DNA of 64,000 nt, taken from the NCBI RefSeq assembly GCF_019430885.1, contig NZ_JAHYBZ010000002.1:1-64000 (forward strand). The letters run 5' to 3'. How positions within the stretch are numbered: position 1 is the first letter of the stretch; each line of letters begins with the position of its first letter. The notes below the pieces were generated by a model that saw only the letters and a list, made by a program, of their open reading frames with translations, ran no database searches and had not been told where the DNA came from. This stretch comes from Roseomonas alba. GTDB lineage: Bacteria > Pseudomonadota > Alphaproteobacteria > Acetobacterales > Acetobacteraceae. Positions 57,966 through 64,000 of this stretch are shown one piece after another. The position numbers were made by a program, and so were the translations under genes.

Positions 57966-58566
57966 TGTCCCCCGCCGCGCCATCCTCGCCGCGCCGCTGC
58001 TGATGGCCGCCGCCCCCGCGCCGACCGAGGCCTGGTCCTTCCGTGTGCCTTCGCTGGAAGGCGGGGAGCATGACCTCGCCGCCTGGCGGGGACGGGTGCT
58101 GCTGGTGGTGAACACCGCCTCCTTCTGCGGTTTCACCCCGCAATATGCGGCGCTGCAGCGGCTGCAGGACCGCTTCGCGGCGCAGGGGCTGACCGTGCTC
58201 GGCGTGCCGTCCAACGACTTCAACCAGGAGAGTTCGGACAACCGCCAGATCCGGGAATTCTGCGACGCCCAGTTCGGCATCACCTTCCCGATGGCGGCGC
58301 TGTCGCATGTGAAGGGCGCCGAGGCGATCCCGCTCTTCCGCTGGCTCGCCGCCGAGGGCGGTGGGGAGCCGCGCTGGAACTTCCACAAATATCTGGTGGC
58401 GCGGGACGGGCGGACGGTGCGGGGCTTCGCGACGCCGGTCGAACCGGAAGGCCCGGAGATGGTACAGGCGGTGGAGACGGCGCTGGGTCGCCCCAGCACC
58501 GTCGATTGCGGCTGCGATCCGCGCCATGCGGCTATGCTGCGCGGGGCGCCCGCCGCAGGGCGATGA
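57958..58566 (+). CDS. Glutathione peroxidase family protein, probably exported
   Basis: This 202-residue thiol peroxidase has the active-site VNTASFCGFTPQYAALQ with Cys57 (not selenocysteine) and VLGVPSNDFNQES. The N-terminus (PRRAILAAPLLMAAAPAPTEA) looks like a twin-arginine-type leader, placing it in the periplasm, unusual for this family. The start at 57958 overlaps the upstream gene. Its 3' end overlaps the convergent membrane-protein gene by 35 bases. Confidence 0.88.
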   Translation: MADVPRRAILAAPLLMAAAPAPTEAWSFRVPSLEGGEHDLAAWRGRVLLVVNTASFCGFTPQYAALQRLQDRFAAQGLTVLGVPSNDFNQESSDNRQIREFCDAQFGITFPMAALSHVKGAEAIPLFRWLAAEGGGEPRWNFHKYLVARDGRTVRGFATPVEPEGPEMVQAVETALGRPSTVDCGCDPRHAAMLRGAPAAGR

Positions 58567-58924
58567 TGTAGAGTTCCGCGAAACCCGCCACCGCGATGGC
58601 CTGCACGGCGAGGAAGGCGATGCCCCAGCCATTCGGCGCGACGAAGCCGAGCAGGGGCAGCGCCGCGCTCTCGATCGCCCAGACCAGGTTGCCGGCGACG
58701 AGCAGCCACAGCATCGGCCTCGGCAGGGCGGGTCGCGAGGCCAGCCAGCCGAGCAGCGCGGCATAGGCCAGCAGGAACAGCCCGGCGCCGGACAGCAGGG
58801 CCGGCGGCAGATGCGTGATGGTGCCGATCGCGCCCGGCGCGACGGCCAGGGCAAGGCCCATCGCGCCGCTCGCGGTCGCGTCGGCGGCCAGGGCGATGCG
58901 CAGGAAGCGGGTCATGGTGATCAT
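58532..58924 (-). CDS. Small four-helix membrane protein, function unknown
   Basis: This 130-residue protein has about four hydrophobic helices (ATASGAMGLALAVAPG, ALLSGAGLFLLAYAALLGWLA, MLWLLVAGNLVWAIESAALPLL, GIAFLAVQAIAVAGFAELYII). The ATG at 58924 follows GGAGGATC. It is divergent from the XRE regulator (113 bases between starts), which is therefore a candidate regulator. The family is not identified. Confidence 0.7.
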   Translation of the reverse strand: MITMTRFLRIALAADATASGAMGLALAVAPGAIGTITHLPPALLSGAGLFLLAYAALLGWLASRPALPRPMLWLLVAGNLVWAIESAALPLLGFVAPNGWGIAFLAVQAIAVAGFAELYIIALRRAPRAA

Positions 58925-59037
58925 CGGGATCCTCCGTTCGGGGTGGCAGTGACCCCAGGGATGACCCGGCCGGCGAGGCGAAGCGATGACCTCGGAGGTC
59001 ATCGGAACGCCGCGCGCCGGCACGATAGGATGCCGCC

Positions 59038-59820
59038 ATGACGAATTTCGGACCCATGCTGCGCGAATGGCGCCAGCGCCGGCGGCTCAGCCAGCTCGAT
59101 CTCGCCATGGAGGCGGAGGTGTCGCAGCGGCACCTGTCCTTCGTCGAGTCCGGCAAGGCGCGGCCGAGCCGGGAGATGGTGCTGCGCCTCGCCGAGCACC
59201 TCACCGTGCCGCTGCGTGCCCGCAACGCGCTGCTGGTCGCGGCGGGCCATGCGCCGGCATATGGGGAAAGCGGGCTGGTGGCGCTGGAGCCGGCCATGGC
59301 GGCAGTCCGCGCCATCCTCGCCGCGCATGAGCCCTGGCCGGCCCTGGCGGTGGACCGGCACTGGAATCTGGTGGTGGCGAACGGCATGGCCCTGCGGCTG
59401 ATGGACGGCGTCAGCCCAGCCTTGCTGGCCCCGCCCGCCAATGTTCTGCGGGCAAGCCTGCATCCCGACGGCCTTGCCCCGCGCATCGCCAATCTTCGGG
59501 CCTGGAAGACCCATGTCCTGGATCGGCTACGACGCGATGCGGCGGTGTCGGCCGATGCCGGTCTGATCGCGCTGATGGAGGAGATCGCCCGCTATCCGGG
59601 CGGCAGCGACGCCCCGCCCAACCGGGCGGCGCGGGAGGCCGGCATGATCGCGACGCCGCTGCGCCTGCGCGTCCCCGGCGGGGAGCTTGCGCTGATCTCC
59701 ACCACCACCGTCTTCGGCACGGCGACCGAGGTGCAACTCGCCGAACTGACCCTGGAGACCTTCTTCCCGGCAGATGGCGAAACGGCCGCGGCGCTGCGCG
59801 CCATGGCGATCCCTGCATAA
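59038..59820 (+). CDS. XRE-family regulator with MmyB-like ligand-binding domain
   Basis: This 260-residue protein has an N-terminal helix-turn-helix (about 8-62; LREWRQRRRLSQLDLAMEAEVSQRHLSFVESGKARPS) and a PAS-like MmyB/MLTR domain (about 95-255; WPALAVDRHWNLVVANGMAL). Related proteins regulate a divergent neighbour, here the small membrane protein. The ligand is unknown. Confidence 0.92.
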   Translation: MTNFGPMLREWRQRRRLSQLDLAMEAEVSQRHLSFVESGKARPSREMVLRLAEHLTVPLRARNALLVAAGHAPAYGESGLVALEPAMAAVRAILAAHEPWPALAVDRHWNLVVANGMALRLMDGVSPALLAPPANVLRASLHPDGLAPRIANLRAWKTHVLDRLRRDAAVSADAGLIALMEEIARYPGGSDAPPNRAAREAGMIATPLRLRVPGGELALISTTTVFGTATEVQLAELTLETFFPADGETAAALRAMAIPA

Positions 59821-59903
59821 GCTTCACGAAACCTTGGCCGCGCGACGGTGTTATCTTCGCCGCCGGGCCTTGGGCCCGCTGTCTGCAAGGAAGGAATGCC
59901 ACC

Positions 59904-60410
59904 ATGCGTCATCCCCGCGCCGCCCTGGCCGCGATGCTCGGCCTCGGGCTGCTCGCCGCGGTCCCGGCTTTCGCCCAGAATCCCGCGACCGCCCAGAACC
60001 AGGCGGGCCATGTCCGGGTCGGCACGCTGCGCTGCGACGTGCAGGCCGGCACCAGCTTCATCTTCGGCTCGACCCGCGAGGTGAATTGCGTCTTCACCGC
60101 CGCCGGTGGCAACCGGACCGAGCGCTATACCGGCGAGATCAAGCGCTATGGCGTCGATGTGGGCTTCACCGGTTCGGCGGTGATGCTCTGGGGCGTGGTG
60201 TCCTCCACGGGCGACATCCAGCCGGGCTCGCTGGGCGGGACCTTCGCCGGCGTGTCGGCGGGGGCGACCGCCGGCGTCGGCGTGGGCGCCAATGTCCTGG
60301 TGGGCGGCAGCAATCGTGGCATCGCCCTGCAGCCGGTCAGCGTCGAGGGCAATACCGGCCTCAACATCGCGCTGGGAGTCGGCGAGCTGACACTGACCCC
60401 GGTACGCTGA
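59904..60410 (+). CDS. DUF992 exported protein (paralogue 1)
   Basis: This 168-residue protein has a signal peptide ending near VPAFAQ. The mature part shows the DUF992 pattern: VGTLRCDVQAGTSFIFGSTREVNCVF, RYTGEIKRYGVDVGF and a Gly/Ala-rich C-terminal half. The ATG follows AAGGAAGG. A GGGCC-TTG-GGCCC hairpin in the 83-base gap before it may end the regulator transcript. Function unknown; the conserved Cys pair could form a disulfide. Confidence 0.88.
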   Translation: MRHPRAALAAMLGLGLLAAVPAFAQNPATAQNQAGHVRVGTLRCDVQAGTSFIFGSTREVNCVFTAAGGNRTERYTGEIKRYGVDVGFTGSAVMLWGVVSSTGDIQPGSLGGTFAGVSAGATAGVGVGANVLVGGSNRGIALQPVSVEGNTGLNIALGVGELTLTPVR

Positions 60411-60422
60411 TCGGCGGAACGG

Positions 60423-60459
60423 CCGCGGCGGTGCCCTCTTCCTCATGGCGCCGCCGCGG
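60423..60459 (+). terminator. Hairpin between the two DUF992 genes
   Basis: CCGCGGCGGTGCC (60423-60435) pairs with GGCGCCGCCGCGG (60447-60459), 13 bp with one G-U/mismatch and an 11-base loop. It would separate transcription of the tandem paralogues. Confidence 0.55.
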
Positions 60460-60553
60460 TCACGCGTGGCTTCGCGAAAGAGCGCGGCTTTCCTCGGCGC
60501 TACCCAGGCGCAGGCCCACGGGCCGCCCTGACCACCGCATGAGGACCTCTCCG

Positions 60554-61063
60554 ATGACCACCAGATTCCGCTTCGCCTCGCTGATCGGCCTCAGCCTGAT
60601 CGCAGGCGCCCCGGCCTTCGCCCAATCGCCGAACGGGCCGAACCTCCAGGACACGCTGACCGGCAGGCTGCGCGCGGGAACGCTGCGCTGCGACGTCGGT
60701 CCCGGCGTCAGCTTCGTCTTCGGATCCACCCGCAACGTCAGCTGCGTCTACAGCCCGGTGCGGGGCCAGGCCGAGCGCTACACCGGCGAGATCAAGCGCT
60801 ACGGCGTCGATCTCGGCTTCACCCATTCGGCCGTGATGCTCTGGAGTGTGCTGGCGTCGGACAATGCGCCGGCTGTGGCCGCGCTCGCCGGCACCTATGC
60901 CGGCGTGGCCGCTGGTGCGACGGTCGGCGTGGGGGTGGATGCGAACATCCTCACGGGTGGCAATGGCCGCGGCATCACGCTCCAGCCGCTGAGCGTCGAG
61001 GGCAATGTCGGTCTCAACATCGCTGCGGGCGTCGCCGAGCTGACCCTGGCCGCGGCCCATTGA
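60554..61063 (+). CDS. DUF992 exported protein (paralogue 2)
   Basis: This 169-residue protein has a signal peptide ending near APAFAQ, then LRAGTLRCDVGPGVSFVFGSTRNVSCVY and RYTGEIKRYGVDLGF, clearly paralogous to the preceding gene. ATG 60554 was chosen; ATG 60539 in the same frame adds five residues. Function unknown. Confidence 0.88.
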   Translation: MTTRFRFASLIGLSLIAGAPAFAQSPNGPNLQDTLTGRLRAGTLRCDVGPGVSFVFGSTRNVSCVYSPVRGQAERYTGEIKRYGVDLGFTHSAVMLWSVLASDNAPAVAALAGTYAGVAAGATVGVGVDANILTGGNGRGITLQPLSVEGNVGLNIAAGVAELTLAAAH

Positions 61064-61070
61064 GCGGCGA

Positions 61071-61096
61071 GCGGGGAGGGCGCCTGCCTTCCCCGC
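61071..61096. terminator. Hairpin between convergent DUF992 and hbd genes
   Basis: GCGGGGAGGG (61071-61080) pairs with CCTTCCCCGC (61087-61096) with one mismatch and a 6-base loop, between the two stop codons. Confidence 0.5.
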
Positions 61097-61106
61097 CGCA
61101 GCATCG

Positions 61107-61985
61107 TCAGCGCGTGGGCGTGGGCGGGCTGGTCGAGTAGTCGTAGAAGCCGCGCCCGGACTTCCGCCCGAGCCAACCGGCTTCCACATACTTCGCGAGC
61201 AGCGGCGAGGGGCGGTACTTCGGATCGCCCAGCCCCTCGTGCAGCACCTTCATCACGCTGAGCAACGTGTCGAGGCCGACGAAATCCGACAGTTCCAGCG
61301 GCCCCATCGGGTGGTTGGCGCCGAGCTTCATCCCCTCGTCGATCGCCTTCACATCGCCGACGCCTTCCATCAGCGCCTGGATCGCCTCGTTCAGCATGGG
61401 GCAGAGGATGCGGTTCACGACGAAGCCCGGCCAGTCGCCGGCGGGAACCGGCGTCTTGCCGAGCTTGCGCGCCAGTGCCTCGACCGCCGCGCAGGTCGCG
61501 TCGTCGGTGGCGAGGCCCCGGATGATCTCCACCAGCTTCATCATCGGCACGGGATTGAAGAAGTGCATGCCGATGAAGCGGGCCGGGCGGTCGGTCGCGG
61601 CGGCCAGGCGCGTGATGGGGATGGAGGAGGTGTTCGACGCCAGGATCGCGTCCGCCTTCATCTTCGGCAGCAGCGCGTCGTAGATCTTGCGCTTCAGCGC
61701 CTCGTTCTCGGTCGCGGCCTCGATGACGATGTCGCAATCGCCGAAGGCGTCGTTCGTCGTGACCGTGGTGATGCGGCCCAACGCGGCGGTCTTGTCCTCC
61801 GCGGTGATGATGGCCTTCTTCACCTGCCGGTCCATGTTGCCGGACATGGTGGCGAGCGCCTTGTCGAGGGCCGCCTGCTGCACATCCATCAGCACCACGG
61901 GCAGCCCGGCGAGCGCGGAGACATGCGCAATGCCGTTGCCCATCAGACCGGCGCCGATGATGCCGACCTTCGCGATTTCAGCCAT
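61107..61985 (-). CDS. hbd: 3-hydroxybutyryl-CoA dehydrogenase
   Basis: This 292-residue NAD-dependent enzyme has the Rossmann motif VGIIGAGLMGNGIAHV, the catalytic segment RFIGMHFFNPVPMMKLVEII and the C-terminal domain start GFVVNRILCPMLNEA. It acts on 3-hydroxyacyl-CoA in butanoate, PHB or fatty-acid metabolism. The start at 61985 gives the family N-terminus. Downstream of etfA on the same strand, separated by two hairpins. Confidence 0.95.
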   Translation of the reverse strand: MAEIAKVGIIGAGLMGNGIAHVSALAGLPVVLMDVQQAALDKALATMSGNMDRQVKKAIITAEDKTAALGRITTVTTNDAFGDCDIVIEAATENEALKRKIYDALLPKMKADAILASNTSSIPITRLAAATDRPARFIGMHFFNPVPMMKLVEIIRGLATDDATCAAVEALARKLGKTPVPAGDWPGFVVNRILCPMLNEAIQALMEGVGDVKAIDEGMKLGANHPMGPLELSDFVGLDTLLSVMKVLHEGLGDPKYRPSPLLAKYVEAGWLGRKSGRGFYDYSTSPPTPTR

Positions 61986-62010
61986 GGGACCTCCTCGGTG
62001 GACATGAAAG

Positions 62011-62040
62011 ACGGGGGGAGAAGGTGCCTTCTCCCCCCGT
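62011..62040. terminator. Strong palindromic hairpin between etfA and hbd
   Basis: ACGGGGGGAGAAGG (62011-62024) and CCTTCTCCCCCCGT (62027-62040) form a perfect 14-bp stem with a 2-base centre. It lies just upstream of the hbd start, so it may terminate, process or attenuate the etf transcript. Confidence 0.6.
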
Positions 62041-62062
62041 TCCGATAGTTTCTTTGGCACTG

Positions 62063-62089
62063 GAAGACCGGCCGCGAAAGCCGGTCTTC
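62063..62089 (-). terminator. Hairpin immediately after etfA
   Basis: GAAGACCGGC (62063-62072) and GCCGGTCTTC (62080-62089) form a perfect 10-bp stem with a 7-base loop, 6 bases past the etfA stop. On the minus strand it is followed by mixed sequence without a T-run. Confidence 0.6.
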
Positions 62090-62095
62090 AAGACA

Positions 62096-63019
62096 TCACT
62101 TCGACAGTTCGGCTTCGAGTTCCGGCACCGCCTTGAACAGGTCGGCCACCAGGCCGTAGTCGGCGACCTGGAAGATCGGCGCTTCCTCGTCCTTGTTGAT
62201 GGCGACGATGACCTTGCTGTCCTTCATGCCGGCCAGGTGCTGGATGGCACCGGAGATACCGACGGCAATGTAGAGCTCGGGGGCCACGATCTTGCCGGTC
62301 TGGCCGACCTGCATGTCGTTCGGCGCATAGCCCGCATCGACCGCGGCGCGGGACGCACCGACGGCCGCACCCAGCTTGTCCGCCACGGCTTCGAGGATCT
62401 TGAAGTTCTCGGCATTGGCCATTGCGCGGCCGCCCGAGATGACGATGCGCGCGGCGGTCAGTTCCGGGCGCTCCGACTTCACGATTTCGGCGCCGAGGAA
62501 GGTGGACAGGCCCGGATCGGCCGCGGTGGCGGCGGCCTCGACCGGGGCGGACCCGCCCTCGGCGGCCACGGGGTCGAAGGAGGCGGCGCGGACCGTGATC
62601 ACCTTCTTCGCATCGGCCGACTTCACCGTCGCCATCGCGTTGCCGGCATAGATCGGCCGCACGAAGGTATCGGCATCGACCACGCCCGAGATGTCGGACA
62701 GCACCTGCACGTCGAGCAGCGCCGCGACGCGCGGCATCACGTTCTTGCCCTGCGCCGAGGCCGGCGCGAGCAGATGCGAATAGCCCGGCGCGAGGGCGAC
62801 CAGCAGCGCGGAGAGCGGCTCGGCGAGCACCGGCCCTTCCGGCCCGGTCAGCACCTTTGCCACGCCCGGCAGCTTGGCGGCGGCGGCAGCGCCGGCGGCC
62901 ACCCCTTCGCCGACGACGAGCACATGCACCTCGCCCAGCTTGGACGCGGCGGCGACGGCGGAGCGGGTCGGCTGGGTGACGGCGCCGTCCTTGTGGTCGG
63001 CGAGAACGAGCACGGCCAT
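62096..63019 (-). CDS. etfA: Electron transfer flavoprotein, alpha subunit
   Basis: This 307-residue subunit binds FAD and passes electrons from acyl-CoA dehydrogenases to ETF-quinone oxidoreductase. The C-terminal FAD domain shows [43 protein letters not shown] and [31 protein letters not shown]. It starts 2 bases after etfB. Confidence 0.96.
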   Translation of the reverse strand: MAVLVLADHKDGAVTQPTRSAVAAASKLGEVHVLVVGEGVAAGAAAAAKLPGVAKVLTGPEGPVLAEPLSALLVALAPGYSHLLAPASAQGKNVMPRVAALLDVQVLSDISGVVDADTFVRPIYAGNAMATVKSADAKKVITVRAASFDPVAAEGGSAPVEAAATAADPGLSTFLGAEIVKSERPELTAARIVISGGRAMANAENFKILEAVADKLGAAVGASRAAVDAGYAPNDMQVGQTGKIVAPELYIAVGISGAIQHLAGMKDSKVIVAINKDEEAPIFQVADYGLVADLFKAVPELEAELSK

Positions 63020-63021
63020 GA

Positions 63022-63771
63022 TCAGATCACCTTCGCTTCGGTGCGCAGCTTCTCCACCAGCTCCTGCACGGAGCCGACCTTCTTGCCCGCCACGCGCTTC
63101 GGCGGTTCCTCGACCTTCAGCACGGTCAGGCGCGGGGTGACGTCGACGCCGAGATCGGCCGGCTTCACCGTCTCGATCGGCTTCTTGCGCGCCTTCATGA
63201 TGTTGGGCAGGGACGCGTAGCGCGGCTCGTTCAGGCGCAGGTCGGTCGTGACGATCGCCGGCAGCTTGAGCGAGACGGTCTCGAGGCCGCCATCGACCTC
63301 GCGCGTCACCTTCAGGGTCTCGCCGTCCTTCTCGATCTTGGAGGCGAAGGTGCCCTGGCCCCAGCCGAGCAGCGCGGCCAGCATCTGGCCGGTCGCGTTC
63401 ATGTCGTCGTCGATCGCCTGCTTGCCGAGGATGACCAGCGTCGGGCCTTCCTTGTCCACAATCGCCTTGAGCAGCTTGGCGACCGCGAGCGGTTCCAGCA
63501 CGCCGTCATGCTCGACCAGGATGCCGCGATCGGCCCCCATGGCGAGCGCGGTGCGGATCTGCTCCTGCGCCGCGGTCGGGCCGGCGGAGACGGCGATGAT
63601 CTCCGTGGCGACGCCCTTCTCCTTCAGGCGCACGGCTTCTTCCACCGCGATCTCGTCGAACGGGTTCATGGACATCTTGACGTTGGCCGTCTCGACGCCC
63701 GTGCCGTCCGCCTTCACGCGAACCTTAACATTGTAGTCGACCACCCGCTTGACGGGGACGAGGACCTTCAT
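63022..63771 (-). CDS. etfB: Electron transfer flavoprotein, beta subunit
   Basis: This 249-residue subunit pairs with EtfA and binds AMP. It shows [38 protein letters not shown], the AMP-binding [13 protein letters not shown] and the recognition-loop region [18 protein letters not shown] sequence ([21 protein letters not shown]). It leads the etfB-etfA-hbd operon. Confidence 0.96.
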   Translation of the reverse strand: MKVLVPVKRVVDYNVKVRVKADGTGVETANVKMSMNPFDEIAVEEAVRLKEKGVATEIIAVSAGPTAAQEQIRTALAMGADRGILVEHDGVLEPLAVAKLLKAIVDKEGPTLVILGKQAIDDDMNATGQMLAALLGWGQGTFASKIEKDGETLKVTREVDGGLETVSLKLPAIVTTDLRLNEPRYASLPNIMKARKKPIETVKPADLGVDVTPRLTVLKVEEPPKRVAGKKVGSVQELVEKLRTEAKVI

Positions 63772-64000
63772 CGTTCGACCGTGTGCCTTCTTGGATAGAG
63801 CGTGAAAACCGACCGTGCGGTAGGGCCGGAAAATACGGGGGCCGCGAGGTCAGGGCAAGGCTGGGACTGGTTGGTTCCCCGCGGATTCGGGCGATGCCGG
63901 CCAGCATCCCCGCCCGGCCGCCCGATAACGGTACACTGAACCGGGCCGCCGGGTGGGGGTGCGGGCCAGCGCCATCGCCACACGCGGCACGCTAATGTCT
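63772..64000. other. Intergenic region upstream of etfB to window end
   Basis: I see no supported gene in these 229 bases. They should contain the etfB promoter. The etfB ATG has only a weak AAGG upstream. The small open frames here have no family character. Confidence 0.4.

Noticed and set aside
63783..63995. 70-codon plus-strand frame at the window end
   Set aside because: No ribosome site, random composition, and it occupies the expected etfB promoter.

Overview
The window is very GC-rich, gene-dense bacterial chromosome. The gene content points to an alphaproteobacterium, most likely an Acetobacteraceae/Roseomonas-like organism: a PDH operon whose E1-beta carries its own lipoyl domain, orphan Bug, TAXI and peptide-type binding proteins, DUF992 proteins and the urate oxidase PuuD. 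This placement is inference from gene content, not from a marker-gene tree. I see no rRNA, tRNA, CRISPR array, phage or transposase gene.

Positions 1-15199 hold the most unusual locus: one plus-strand operon built around homologues of the Salmonella-type srf genes. It encodes two tandem SrfA-like membrane proteins with proline-rich stalks, an SrfB-like protein with an actin/Hsp70-type ATPase core, an SrfC-like P-loop GTPase, a membrane-anchored Sel1-repeat protein, a secreted von Willebrand A protein, a MacB/FtsX-type ABC ATPase and permease, and an FGE-fold protein that lacks the catalytic cysteines. From srfB onward nearly every junction is a 4-base stop/start overlap, so these products are probably made together as one envelope-associated machine of unknown function.

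Positions 15200-29650 carry transport and catabolism: an orphan peptide-type binding protein diverging from a TAXI-TRAP system preceded by a sigma-54-like promoter; a TRAP permease fused in frame to an ABC-type amino-acid binding protein; serA; a urate-degradation set (puuD and 5-hydroxyisourate hydrolase) enclosing two paralogous lipoproteins and an outer-membrane barrel; and a DUF1501/DUF1800 pair. Positions 29650-36720 hold housekeeping genes (fusA, a MaoC protein, eno, an FMN reductase, a cupin, ftsB).

Positions 36860-44404 are a pyruvate dehydrogenase/lipoate operon (pdhA, pdhB, pdhC, a GNAT gene, lpd, an NTF2-like gene, lipA, a COQ10/RatA gene) behind an AT-rich leader with several palindromes. 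Positions 44420-57217 mix metabolic genes, a cell-wall/phospholipid operon (slt, an alpha/beta hydrolase, pgpA, pncC), dapA and smpB. Positions 57294-63771 hold a sulfite-oxidase-like and glutathione-peroxidase pair, an XRE regulator divergent from a small membrane protein, two DUF992 genes, and the etfB-etfA-hbd operon.

Several intergenic gaps, mostly between convergent genes, are filled by copies of one dispersed element of about 200-275 bp with inverted ends. Each end carries two hairpins, one built on GGAGAGGGGC and one on CCAAAGGCC.
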